From a virus, in IMG/VR virus record IMGVR_UViG_3300046368_000671, positions 1-36,931 of that record: a DNA stretch of 36,931 bases. One strand, written 5' to 3'. Made by a program: the position numbers and the translations under genes. Below the pieces are notes generated by a model, which saw only the letters and a program-made list of their open reading frames with translations, was not told the origin of the DNA and ran no database searches. Numbering within the stretch: the first letter of the stretch is position 1; each line of letters opens with the position of its first letter. Positions 23,213-30,143 of the stretch are shown here, one piece after another.

Positions 23213-24053
23213 GATATATTTCTTTAACTAAATTTCCATTCTCATAATACAAACAAGATTTACCAACAAGGTTGCCGTTTTTGAAAGTATTTTCTGATTC
23301 TAAAACTCCATTGTGATGATAATAATTCCAACTTCCTTCCATCTTTTCATTATCATTAAATGTTCCCTTGGTTCTGAGAACTCCTGTTGTATAATATTCT
23401 CTGTAAGTATGTTTGTTGTTAATATATTTCTTTATCCATTTAATTTCTTGTTTCGGATAAAAAGGATAGTATTCAACTTCTTTTATCGTAACACCAAACT
23501 TTTTTAATGTAGTTTTGTAAGTGGTATCATCAAATCTATATTCAACTTTATATTCTAAATTATTTCTTTTCATTGTAAATGATTTTAATTTAGAATTATC
23601 TGTATTGTATTCGTAAGATATATTTTTTAGTACATCAACTTCTTTACAAACATCACCATCTATACTAAAATGTTTTTCGTAGTATTTGCCATGTTTATTA
23701 AAGTATTCTTTTTTTACTATACTTTCGTGATTATAATAATGAACTTCGTTTTTTACTTTTACTTTTACTAATGCACCATTTTTATTATTATAATAAAACG
23801 ATTTATCTTTAGTTTGTTTTTCAACTAAAATTCCATCCTTATTATAAAATAATTTTTCATCACCCTTAGTATGAGGTTGTCCTCCATTAAATATTCTTAG
23901 GTTTTTTGTTTTTAATTTTTTATCAGAATCTTCCTTGGGATTTTTAGATGCCCATTTTTTATAAAGATTCCACCCATCTTCACCTTCGTATATTACAGTA
24001 TTTGTTTCTGTGTGTAAGACACAGTTACTATTATATAAAGTATAATCGTACAT
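23205..24053 (-). CDS. MORN_2 / YwqK-type repeat protein
   Basis: 282 residues. Repeated 'G....YY.NG.l..e..fknG...G' units are clear near the C-terminus: EGSWNYYHHNGVLESENTFK, then NGNLVGKSCLYYENGNLVKE. Weaker units precede them (GDEKLFYNKDGILVEKQ; KSFYYNNKNGALVKVKV). MORN_2 proteins form extended beta-hairpin stacks; bacterial YwqK-type members are abundant in Bacteroidetes and are annotated as antitoxin-like or secreted without firm function. Here it is coupled by TAATG to the helicase gene and by overlap to the GT2-type gene. No signal peptide is visible, so it should be cytoplasmic. It could be a scaffold or recognition module for the modification enzymes; that is speculation. Confidence 0.82.
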   Translation of the reverse strand: MYDYTLYNSNCVLHTETNTVIYEGEDGWNLYKKWASKNPKEDSDKKLKTKNLRIFNGGQPHTKGDEKLFYNKDGILVEKQTKDKSFYYNNKNGALVKVKVKNEVHYYNHESIVKKEYFNKHGKYYEKHFSIDGDVCKEVDVLKNISYEYNTDNSKLKSFTMKRNNLEYKVEYRFDDTTYKTTLKKFGVTIKEVEYYPFYPKQEIKWIKKYINNKHTYREYYTTGVLRTKGTFNDNEKMEGSWNYYHHNGVLESENTFKNGNLVGKSCLYYENGNLVKEIYHG

Positions 24054-25432
24054 TATAAATTAGATAACCTTTCTATTTCTTGTTTTACTTTTATATTCCA
24101 AGGGCCCCAAGTTATATTATCAACCAACCACTTTCTATAATAAGGTGGGATTGATGCAACTGGTTTACCTTTATATTTTCCAAAGGTCATATAAACCTTT
24201 TCTATATCACCATCTTCGTTTGTTTTCTCTGATAAGTTTATTCCTCCTTCTAAATGGATTCCTATTTCATGCATTGGAATACCTGTGATTTGTTTCTTAC
24301 CTTCACCAAACAATTCCCATTCTTCACCACCAGTATCTTTATAATACAGTTCTTCTACCTTACCAAATCTTTCTACTGAACCTACAAAATCAACCACTAA
24401 ACAATTTTCTTTTTGTGGATGAATACGAGTTCCCCTACCAACAAACTGATACCACCAAGAGATAGATGCTGTTGGTCTACCTGTAATCAAACAATCTAAT
24501 TCAGGATAATCGAATCCAACTGTAAGTACATTAACTTGTACGATAACTCGTATCTGTTGATTTCTAAATTCTTCTATGATTCTTTTTCTATCTTGTTTAG
24601 GTGTACCACCATGAACTACTGCTGCCATTGGAATCTTTCTCGCTAAATCAGTTGCCTGTTCTATCGTTGGTACTGCAACAAGTATAGATTTTCTATCATG
24701 TACTTCTTCAATCTTCTTTACAATCTTATCACCAATGTTTTGGTTCTCATAAGAACGAGCAATAGAATCTTGTGTATATTCAGCACCACTCGAATTGTAA
24801 ACAAGTGCACCAGTATCGAAATCATAAGATTGATATTCTAATGGACTCCAATATTTCAACTTAACAATATCTTGAATCTGAGAAACATGAAGAATGTATT
24901 TAAAGAACACTCCATGTTTAGAACGATTCGTTAACATCACCAACTTTGAATATGGGCCAGTATCTCCCATGTTGGTTTGTAATTTTAAGGGGGTTGCAGT
25001 AAGACCAAGTACATGAGTTGCTTTCATACCGTCCACAAATCTCCTTAACTGTCCTGATTTGTTCCTCGGATACCTATCACACTCATCGATGATAATCTTA
25101 GTGACCCCCATATCTTTGAATTGATGTGCTATGTTAATTATCGAACCGATAGTTGCATAAGTAACATCACCCAATTCTTTACTACCCATTGAGGCTGAGT
25201 AGATTGATGCTTCACCACCAAGTGTTATGAACTTATTATAGTTTTGTTCTAATAGTTCTTTTGATGGTTGTAGTACGAGAATCTTTTCACCAAGTTCTTT
25301 GGCAATTGCAGCGATAACAATCGATTTACCAAAGGCAGTTGGTGCCACGATAATCGATGGTTTCATCTTTGGAGTTCGTAAAAACTCAAGACCGATTGCA
25401 ACAGGTTCTATTTGATTCTCTCTTAATTTCAT
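24053..25432 (-). CDS. SF2 DNA helicase (UvsW/SSL2-like) with C-terminal FGKYKGK domain
   Basis: 459 residues. Motif I APTAFGKS (30-37), motif II IIIDECDR (a DECD box), motif III LGLTATPLK, motif V VNVLTVGFDYPELDCLI and motif VI QFVGRGTRIHPQ are all present, so it should be an active ATP-dependent helicase or translocase. UvsW-type proteins remodel replication forks and recombination intermediates in T4-like phages. After the helicase core there is an added C-terminal module, MTFGKYKGKPVASIPPYYRK, then LVDNITWGP. This resembles the DUF3820/exonuclease X C-terminal-like domain 'FGKykGk....P..Yl.Wl', a nucleic-acid-associated module. ATGA overlap with the oxidoreductase gene, TAATG with the MORN_2 gene. 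Confidence 0.9.
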   Translation of the reverse strand: MKLRENQIEPVAIGLEFLRTPKMKPSIIVAPTAFGKSIVIAAIAKELGEKILVLQPSKELLEQNYNKFITLGGEASIYSASMGSKELGDVTYATIGSIINIAHQFKDMGVTKIIIDECDRYPRNKSGQLRRFVDGMKATHVLGLTATPLKLQTNMGDTGPYSKLVMLTNRSKHGVFFKYILHVSQIQDIVKLKYWSPLEYQSYDFDTGALVYNSSGAEYTQDSIARSYENQNIGDKIVKKIEEVHDRKSILVAVPTIEQATDLARKIPMAAVVHGGTPKQDRKRIIEEFRNQQIRVIVQVNVLTVGFDYPELDCLITGRPTASISWWYQFVGRGTRIHPQKENCLVVDFVGSVERFGKVEELYYKDTGGEEWELFGEGKKQITGIPMHEIGIHLEGGINLSEKTNEDGDIEKVYMTFGKYKGKPVASIPPYYRKWLVDNITWGPWNIKVKQEIERLSNL

Positions 25433-26013
25433 AGACCTAAATCTTTTCTAATATCTTCCTTTACTGTTCTTAAATATTTGGTTCTCTTTTTATGAGATAC
25501 AAATGGTACTGACCAGAATTGTTTTGTTTTTATCCATCTGCTGAGTTTCCATCCAAAAACGAAGGTAAACACACCCAACACTAATCTTAGTTTGACAGAG
25601 TTAAGATATAGGGTTCTGACAGGTAGTGATGGAGCTCCATGGGTAATATAAGTTCTAACTTTCTTATCTTTCAAGAATGGTTTTGGATATGCATATAGTT
25701 TTGTAAAGTTTACAAACTTGTATGCAAAACCTGGTGTAAATACTTCATCAAAGAATACTTCCATTCTTGGTGTTAATCTAAACCACCATACAGGTGAAAT
25801 AAAGTAAATGTGAGTTGACCAAGTAACTAACTCTTGATATTTTTTTATCAAATCAGTTCTCGGTCTGGCAAATGAATCTCTATATAAATCAATCACTCGA
25901 TATGATTGTTTATGTTTTCTCATCTGTCTTGTAGCGGTTTTATAGATACCATTCCAACAGAATGATTTCTTATCAGGATGACCTACTACAATTAAAATCT
26001 TCTTTTTCTTCAA
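25429..26013 (-). CDS. Flavodoxin-fold NAD(P)H oxidoreductase (KefF/quinone reductase-like)
   Basis: 194 residues. ILIVVGHPDKKSFCWNGIYK at the N-terminus (FMN-phosphate loop), then VIDLYRDSFARPRT, HIYFISPVWWFRLTPRMEVF and FDEVFTPGFAYKF, the Flavodoxin_2 signature 'P.WW...P..lk.wiDrV.tpGfaf', and later ITHGAP near the FMN ring position. Members reduce quinones or act as regulatory subunits of K+ efflux systems. The sequence is unusually basic overall and has a hydrophobic, aromatic C-terminal region (LRLVLGVFTFVFGWKLSRWI), so membrane association is possible. It starts by an ATGA overlap. Possible role in redox balance or quinone reduction during infection; inference only. Confidence 0.88.
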   Translation of the reverse strand: MKKKKILIVVGHPDKKSFCWNGIYKTATRQMRKHKQSYRVIDLYRDSFARPRTDLIKKYQELVTWSTHIYFISPVWWFRLTPRMEVFFDEVFTPGFAYKFVNFTKLYAYPKPFLKDKKVRTYITHGAPSLPVRTLYLNSVKLRLVLGVFTFVFGWKLSRWIKTKQFWSVPFVSHKKRTKYLRTVKEDIRKDLGL

Positions 26014-26204
26014 ACCTTAGTCTTTCTTTTATATGTTCTTCTTTTCCTTTTAAACTCAACTTGTTTAGGTGAACCATGTCTATCATAGTATTCAGGATAG
26101 TTTTCTTCTTTATTTTTTCTAGCTCCGTAGAATATATTCCAAATAGTAAAGTAGATGTATATTGAAAATATTACAGCACCTACTATAAACATAGTTACAT
26201 TCAT
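26010..26204 (-). CDS. 64-residue single-span membrane protein
   Basis: The ATG at 26204 overlaps the TGA of the upstream gene (ATGA). A longer in-frame extension to 26351 would sit entirely inside that upstream gene, so the short form is preferred. MNVTMFIVGAVIFSIYIYFT, then IWNIFYGARKNKEENYPEYY, and a strongly basic tail (FKRKRRTYKRKTKV). It has one membrane span with the basic tail on the cytoplasmic side. ATGA overlap with the oxidoreductase gene. Function unknown. Confidence 0.7.
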   Translation of the reverse strand: MNVTMFIVGAVIFSIYIYFTIWNIFYGARKNKEENYPEYYDRHGSPKQVEFKRKRRTYKRKTKV

Positions 26205-26383
26205 CTTCTTCTTCTTTGTCTGATTGCTATGGCAAATAGTAAAATAGTTCCTGCCCAATGAGCCGAGTATTGAGCCTCTTCTGTGTGTCCGAATAATCCT
26301 AATCCAATTGAATAACACATACAAATGAATGCGAGTATAATTGGATACCAAGTGTTTAAAAATTCTGTAACCTTGTTCTTCAT
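26201..26383 (-). CDS. 60-residue two-span membrane protein
   Basis: MKNKVTEFLNTWYPIILAFI begins a first span (YPIILAFICMCYSIGLGLF), then HTEEAQYSAHWAG, and a second span (AGTILLFAIAI), ending RQRRRR. Two spans with an Arg-rich cytoplasmic end. It is translationally coupled to the next membrane protein by ATGA. The topology is reminiscent of small phage membrane proteins, but no family is recognisable. Function unknown. Confidence 0.7.
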   Translation of the reverse strand: MKNKVTEFLNTWYPIILAFICMCYSIGLGLFGHTEEAQYSAHWAGTILLFAIAIRQRRRR

Positions 26384-26386
26384 AAT

Positions 26387-26605
26387 TTATTTTAATTTAT
26401 ATTTCTTTTTATATCTTTCTACAAATGATATACCAACTCCCAAATCTAATATTTCATTTTCTTTTGGAATGAGTGGTTTTCTTTTTGTGGTAGTAATAAT
26501 ATCATCGACTCTTGTATTTTCAAACACATCTAATATTACTTTAGAGTTTTTACGAGGACCTTTATGAACTACTACTACTTCTAATATTCTATTTACATTA
26601 CCCAC
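26387..26605 (-). CDS. 72-residue hypothetical protein with a GTG start
   Basis: The stop TAG of the preceding gene forms TAGTG with a GTG at 26605, the same coupling geometry as TAATG elsewhere, so GTG is the preferred start (GNVNRILEVVVVHKGPRKNS after the initiator). The alternative TTG at 26614 would overlap by 10 nt. A small beta-rich core (ILEVVVVHKG; KVILDVFENTRVDDI) is followed by PLIPKENEILDLGVGISFVE and a Lys-rich end. No membrane span. Function unknown. Confidence 0.6.
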   Translation of the reverse strand: MGNVNRILEVVVVHKGPRKNSKVILDVFENTRVDDIITTTKRKPLIPKENEILDLGVGISFVERYKKKYKLK

Positions 26606-26847
26606 TACGACCAATTAAATAGTAGTGAAATAAGAAATGTAGCACCTAAACCAATTACAGCCCAAAATAATGCTTTGTGATTACTTTGAATTTGTCTATC
26701 ACTTCTTCCTTGTTGACTTCTGTATTGTCTTTCGTTCTCAATATCATTAATTAAAAACCCTACCCTCTCTTTTGCAATGTATGTAGAATCTTCTTCTAAT
26801 AATTTTTTAATCTGTTTTAGATTTTTTGTAATTTCTGATTTATTCAT
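26605..26847 (-). CDS. 80-residue C-terminal-anchored membrane protein
   Basis: A helical, charged N-terminus (KSEITKNLKQIKKLLEEDST), a Gln/Arg-rich stretch (NERQYRSQQGRSDRQIQSNH) and a single C-terminal membrane span (LFWAVIGLGATFLISLLFNW). This is tail-anchored topology, with the soluble part probably cytoplasmic. It starts 4 nt after the stop of the basic 54-residue protein gene. Function unknown; it is part of the run of small membrane-associated proteins after uvsE. Confidence 0.7.
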   Translation of the reverse strand: MNKSEITKNLKQIKKLLEEDSTYIAKERVGFLINDIENERQYRSQQGRSDRQIQSNHKALFWAVIGLGATFLISLLFNWS

Positions 26848-26850
26848 AAC

Positions 26851-27015
26851 TTATAACTTATTATCGTGATGTCTATCTTTAATCTTTTGGTATTTCTTTT
26901 TAAGATTTTTAGCATCAGCATATTTTCTTTTTTCTATTGTTTCCAAAGTTTCTTTAACTTTTTTTCTTTTATCTCTTGCAGTTTCTGATTTCTGTAATCT
27001 TTTACCTCTATCCAT
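26851..27015 (-). CDS. 54-residue highly basic helical protein
   Basis: ATG at 27015, stop TAA at 26851. Translation MDRGKRLQKSETARDKRKKV, then KETLETIEKRKYADAKNLKK, ending KIKDRHHDNKL. About a third of residues are Lys or Arg, arranged along a helix, suggesting nucleic-acid or ribosome binding. It fills the gap between two membrane-protein genes with 2-3 nt spacing. I compared it by eye with bS21, which some marine phages carry, and it does not match. Function unknown. Confidence 0.6.
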   Translation of the reverse strand: MDRGKRLQKSETARDKRKKVKETLETIEKRKYADAKNLKKKYQKIKDRHHDNKL

Positions 27016-27017
27016 AA

Positions 27018-27194
27018 TTAAATAAATTTATTAACATTGATTTTGTTTTCAATATCTTTTAATTTTTCTTTCATGTAATACTTTGCATATTCTTTCATCA
27101 AAGTATCTAACATTGTATAATGAGAAAATGCTTCCGATTCTATCGGTCTGTTTTCCCATTCGTTTTCATCCAACCAATCTTTGGGTTCTAACAT
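27018..27194 (-). CDS. 58-residue acidic hypothetical protein
   Basis: ATG at 27194 overlaps the stop of the three-span membrane gene (ATGTTAG, 7 nt). Translation MLEPKDWLDENEWENRPIES, then EAFSHYTMLDTLMKEYAKYY, ending NKINVNKFI. An acidic, Trp-containing N-terminus and helical C-terminal half. Supported by overlap geometry and by filling an otherwise empty interval. Function unknown. Confidence 0.62.
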   Translation of the reverse strand: MLEPKDWLDENEWENRPIESEAFSHYTMLDTLMKEYAKYYMKEKLKDIENKINVNKFI

Positions 27195-27502
27195 AACTCA
27201 CATTCTGGCATAAACCAAACGATTAGTATGATTACAATAATAGCGATTATTGTTACTAATACTCTAACTGGTCTTGATTGTTGTTCTTTCCAAGCTTTCA
27301 CTTTTAATCCCCACTTTGTACCAACTCTACCAGCCCAATCAAATCCTCTACCAACTAAATCAAATGGTGGTACTTTTAAAATGGTTAAAAAGAAAATAAG
27401 GAATCCTTCGAATCCATATCCTTCTTGAAACATCATCCATATAGATGCTACTAAGAAGTACCAACCTATATATTTTTGTAAGTGTTGTTTTATTTTATTC
27501 AT
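27188..27502 (-). CDS. 104-residue multi-span membrane protein
   Basis: Hydrophobic segments at about 11-25 (YIGWYFLVASIWMMF), 30-43 (GFEGFLIFFLTILKV) and 81-97 (VRVLVTIIAIIVIILIVWF), with a basic amphipathic loop (GRGFDWAGRVGTKWGLKVKA) between the second and third. The end MPECELC carries two Cys. The N-terminus overlaps uvsE by 8 nt. It could be a membrane-remodelling or superinfection protein; no family is recognised. Confidence 0.72.
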   Translation of the reverse strand: MNKIKQHLQKYIGWYFLVASIWMMFQEGYGFEGFLIFFLTILKVPPFDLVGRGFDWAGRVGTKWGLKVKAWKEQQSRPVRVLVTIIAIIVIILIVWFMPECELC

Positions 27503-28442
27503 AACTTGATGTACTTAATAATCCACTATACTCACACTTATTAGAATTAATAAATGGAAGTATAGATAATTCTTTTGCTTTTGATTCAACCATTACATCT
27601 ACATCATTACCATACAAATCAGGTAACTCATTGATATAATCAGAGTGAGCCTGTGGTTTTAGTTTCTCATTACCTTCATGTAATGCTTTTGATTCAGAGT
27701 AATGAACAATTGGTTTGATATCTTTTGGCCATGTAGAGATTGCCAACTCTAACGCCTCTTGTTCTGATAAACCACCTGTGTTGAACTTATGGTGATGATA
27801 ATCGAATACAATAGGAATACTAATTCTTTCGTGTATGTACATCAAATCTTTTACTGAGTACATAGATGCTTTATCATCATTCTCAACAGTCAATCTATTT
27901 TGTACTGATTCTGATAATCTTTCGAAGTTCTTACAGAATCTATCCATAGCAGATATCTTATCACCATACACACCATTACAATGAATGTTTAGTTTGTTGT
28001 ATGGAGTACGAGATAATCCTAACATATCAAATACTTTACCATGAATTTCTAAATCGGTAATTGTATTCTGTACAACATTTTCACGAGGAGATACGAGTAC
28101 ATTGAAAGGGCCAGGATGTGAGGTAATACGAATACCATTAGTAGTTGCGTATTGTCCACACGCCTGAAGTATTGTTTCAATTCGTTTGTAGTATGGTGAG
28201 TTCTCTATACCATACTCTGAAGCCCATGGAAACATCTCAGAAGATAATCTAAAACATTTGATGTTATTCTCATTGTTCCATTCTAATATAGTGAATAAAT
28301 CTCGTGAGTTTTGTAATCCTAACTCACCAGCATATTCAACACCCTTCTCCAAGAAGGTTCTCTTAATCATTGAACGATTAGTGGTTACTTTAGGTTTTTG
28401 TTTACCCAAAGTCATGTTAATACAAGCGTATCCTAAATTCAT
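27495..28442 (-). CDS. uvsE: UV damage endonuclease (UvdE/UvsE)
   Basis: 315 residues, typical UvdE length. LGYACINMTLG at the N-terminus, NIKCFRLSSEMFPWASEYG, ITSHPGPFNVLVSPRENVVQ, NIHCNGVYGDKISAMDRFCK, RLTVENDDKASMYSVKDLMY and PIVFDYHHHKFNTGG give the full series of metal-ligand motifs (H, E, H, D, H...) of the TIM-barrel UVDE family. It incises DNA 5' of UV photoproducts and other lesions, which suits a phage of sunlit water. It is the first gene of the longest operon in the window, with a promoter ending 30 nt upstream. The leader is A-rich with no strong SD. Confidence 0.95.
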   Translation of the reverse strand: MNLGYACINMTLGKQKPKVTTNRSMIKRTFLEKGVEYAGELGLQNSRDLFTILEWNNENNIKCFRLSSEMFPWASEYGIENSPYYKRIETILQACGQYATTNGIRITSHPGPFNVLVSPRENVVQNTITDLEIHGKVFDMLGLSRTPYNKLNIHCNGVYGDKISAMDRFCKNFERLSESVQNRLTVENDDKASMYSVKDLMYIHERISIPIVFDYHHHKFNTGGLSEQEALELAISTWPKDIKPIVHYSESKALHEGNEKLKPQAHSDYINELPDLYGNDVDVMVESKAKELSILPFINSNKCEYSGLLSTSSYE

Positions 28443-28472
28443 ATTATATCTTTTATAGTTTATTTACTTAAG

Positions 28473-28503
28473 TAAATATACGAAAAAAAATTGATATATC
28501 CAA
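28473..28503 (-). promoter_or_regulatory. uvsE: Bacteroidetes-type promoter of the uvsE operon
   Basis: Minus strand: TTGG (28503-28500), 20-nt TTG-to-box spacing ending TTTTTTTCG, then TATATTTA (28480-28473). It lies in the only gap between uvsE and the EF-hand membrane protein gene. Confidence 0.85.
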
Positions 28504-28508
28504 GTCTT

Positions 28509-29864
28509 TTAGTAAGTTTTTTTAGAAAAATCAGTTGGGTACTGTTCTTTTAATTCATTGAGTCTGGTTTGAGAACCCCCTCTACTTTGAATCCAATGTT
28601 GTGATGCTCTTTGATTGTTAATCCATCTTTCTCGTTTACTCCAATCAAACTTAGGGTGTTGCCAATAATCCAATCCTTTATAAACCCTTTTCCATCCTCC
28701 TTGATTTTCATACCAATCATTATATTCTTCTTCAGTTAATATTCCATCACCATCAGCATCTGCTTCTCGTTCTTCTTCGGTTAGAGGTGGAGAAAATCCT
28801 CTTGCTTCATCAGGTAGTATTTCTTCATCGAATTCATCTTGTTTCTTTTGAAACTCATTGAAAGATTGTTCTTTATCATTTGTCATTCCAGCAACTGTAA
28901 ATAGTTCATCACTATCATCACTTTCATATGAATCCTGTCTTTCTAAGAAATCTTTTACATCAGGTTCGTTAGCCCAATCTTCTTCTTGCTCAGTTAAATC
29001 TTCATCTTCATCTTCATCTGGTATTTCATCATATAACTCTCTCTTACGAATTACTTTATCTTTTTTAACAATTCCCCTATCAACCAATACTGCGTTGTTA
29101 AAAGCAATTACAAGTGCAACGGCCAATGGGTCAAATACAAAAATAATAATTAGAATAAACCAGTTAATAATCTGGTCCATAGGTCTATCTAATAATCCAC
29201 TAAGATATTCAAGTGGTCCTAATTCGGATGATACACCTTCCATTGATTCTAAATCTAATATTTTTAACTGAATGGATTGTAGTGAATCGGATGCTACTTC
29301 TCTTTTCGCTTGAACAGATTTACGATTCTGTTCTTCAACTTCGATACGTTTTTGTGCCAACCTAAGTTCGGAAGTAGAGATGGTTGTTCTAATGCCCCCA
29401 ACCACCGAGGTGTCTCGTACTTGGATTGATTGAGATTTCGCATTAGAAAGAGTACCAATGTTAGTAGAAATTCTTTTAAGTTCTTCATCATATCTTATTA
29501 CATCATCACCCCAAAACTGTTCTTTCTGTTCTAAGAATGCTAATTGTTTTTCTTTTATACTATACTGATTAAATGTATCTTGAAATGCAGATGTTAAGAA
29601 TCCATATATACCTAATGATGTTATAAGGATTAGGATAACTACTGCAATACTTAGATAGATTCTAAATGATTTGTTTATCCTATCCCAATAGTTGTAAAGA
29701 TAACCAGCGGTAATTAGTTTTGCTAGTTCCAATGAACTTGCCATTATTATTACAGAGAATGCAGCTCCAGCAAATAGTTTACTTAAACCACTAACTGAAA
29801 AGAATGCAGCATTGAAAGCTACGAATAGTGCTGATAAACCTAATAGTAAAGTTCTGAATTTCAT
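28509..29864 (-). CDS. Large multi-span membrane protein with coiled coil and EF-hand
   Basis: 451 residues. Hydrophobic spans lie at about 5-22, 31-45, 68-92 and 232-258 (INWFILIIIFVFDPLAVALV). Between spans 3 and 4 is a ~130-residue coiled coil (EQKEQFWGDDVIRYDEELKR; SELRLAQKRIEVEEQNRKSV). A very acidic cytoplasmic region follows (DEDEDEDLTEQEEDW), and then a canonical EF-hand loop D369-A-D-G-D-G-I-L-T-E-E-E380, ending with a Trp-rich basic tail. From memory, similar membrane proteins with 'PMDQIINWF..IIFVFDPLAV' occur in marine T4-like phages without known function. It is second in the unit after the 59-residue gene. Calcium binding is predicted by the loop; the role is unknown. Confidence 0.85.
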   Translation of the reverse strand: MKFRTLLLGLSALFVAFNAAFFSVSGLSKLFAGAAFSVIIMASSLELAKLITAGYLYNYWDRINKSFRIYLSIAVVILILITSLGIYGFLTSAFQDTFNQYSIKEKQLAFLEQKEQFWGDDVIRYDEELKRISTNIGTLSNAKSQSIQVRDTSVVGGIRTTISTSELRLAQKRIEVEEQNRKSVQAKREVASDSLQSIQLKILDLESMEGVSSELGPLEYLSGLLDRPMDQIINWFILIIIFVFDPLAVALVIAFNNAVLVDRGIVKKDKVIRKRELYDEIPDEDEDEDLTEQEEDWANEPDVKDFLERQDSYESDDSDELFTVAGMTNDKEQSFNEFQKKQDEFDEEILPDEARGFSPPLTEEEREADADGDGILTEEEYNDWYENQGGWKRVYKGLDYWQHPKFDWSKRERWINNQRASQHWIQSRGGSQTRLNELKEQYPTDFSKKTY

Positions 29865-29874
29865 TGTAAGTTCC

Positions 29875-30054
29875 TTATCCTCTTTCTACAACCTCTTTGA
29901 TTTCCTCAAGTACTTTAATTATTTGTTGTAGATAAGAATCCGCTGTTTTAGAATCAGCAGGTCTTTCACCTGTAACCATTTCTTTTACCACTTTTGATTT
30001 GGTAATACATGATTCGATGTTGTTCGTAACCCTATTTTTATACATTTCTTTCAT
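29875..30054 (-). CDS. 59-residue helical hypothetical protein
   Basis: ATG at 30054, stop TAA at 29875. Translation MKEMYKNRVTNNIESCITKS, then KVVKEMVTGERPADSKTADS, ending YLQQIIKVLEEIKEVVERG. It is helical and fills the 279-nt interval between hsp20 and the EF-hand membrane gene. It follows a candidate late promoter element (30079-30087), and the stop is 10 nt before the next ATG. The codon pattern and charged helices look coding. Function unknown. Confidence 0.68.
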   Translation of the reverse strand: MKEMYKNRVTNNIESCITKSKVVKEMVTGERPADSKTADSYLQQIIKVLEEIKEVVERG

Positions 30055-30078
30055 ATATGATATATTTTGTTGTACTAC

Positions 30079-30087
30079 TATAAATAT
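30079..30087 (-). promoter_or_regulatory. Candidate late promoter element ATATTTATA
   Basis: Nonamer on the minus strand ending 24 nt before the ATG at 30054, just after the hsp20 terminator, where a new transcript must start. Same spacing as the elements at 8267 and 10528; no TTG at the -33 distance. Confidence 0.4.
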
Positions 30088-30095
30088 TAAGATAT

Positions 30096-30126
30096 AAAAA
30101 AAGGGAATTTTTCAATCCCCTTTCTT
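30096..30126 (-). terminator. Rho-independent terminator after hsp20
   Basis: Minus-strand RNA: AAAGGGGAUUGAAAAAUUCCCUUUUUUU, a stem of AAAGGG(G)A against U(U)CCCUUU with an A-rich loop, followed by a run of Us. It lies 18 nt after the hsp20 stop codon. Confidence 0.85.
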
Positions 30127-30143
30127 AGTTTATGATATGAGTT

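Noticed and set aside
26010-26351. 113-codon version of the 64-residue membrane protein
   Set aside because: The extra 49 codons overlap the upstream two-span protein almost completely; the ATGA-coupled start at 26204 is far more likely.
26851-27015. Idea that the 54-residue basic protein is ribosomal protein bS21
   Set aside because: Basic and of the right size, but no bS21 sequence features are visible.
28858-29271. 137-codon plus-strand Ser-rich frame
   Set aside because: Antisense to the acidic part of the EF-hand membrane protein gene; GAT/GAA codons read backwards give Ser/Phe-rich nonsense.
29294-29491. 65-codon minus-strand frame inside the EF-hand membrane protein gene
   Set aside because: Lies wholly within another frame of a clearly coding gene.
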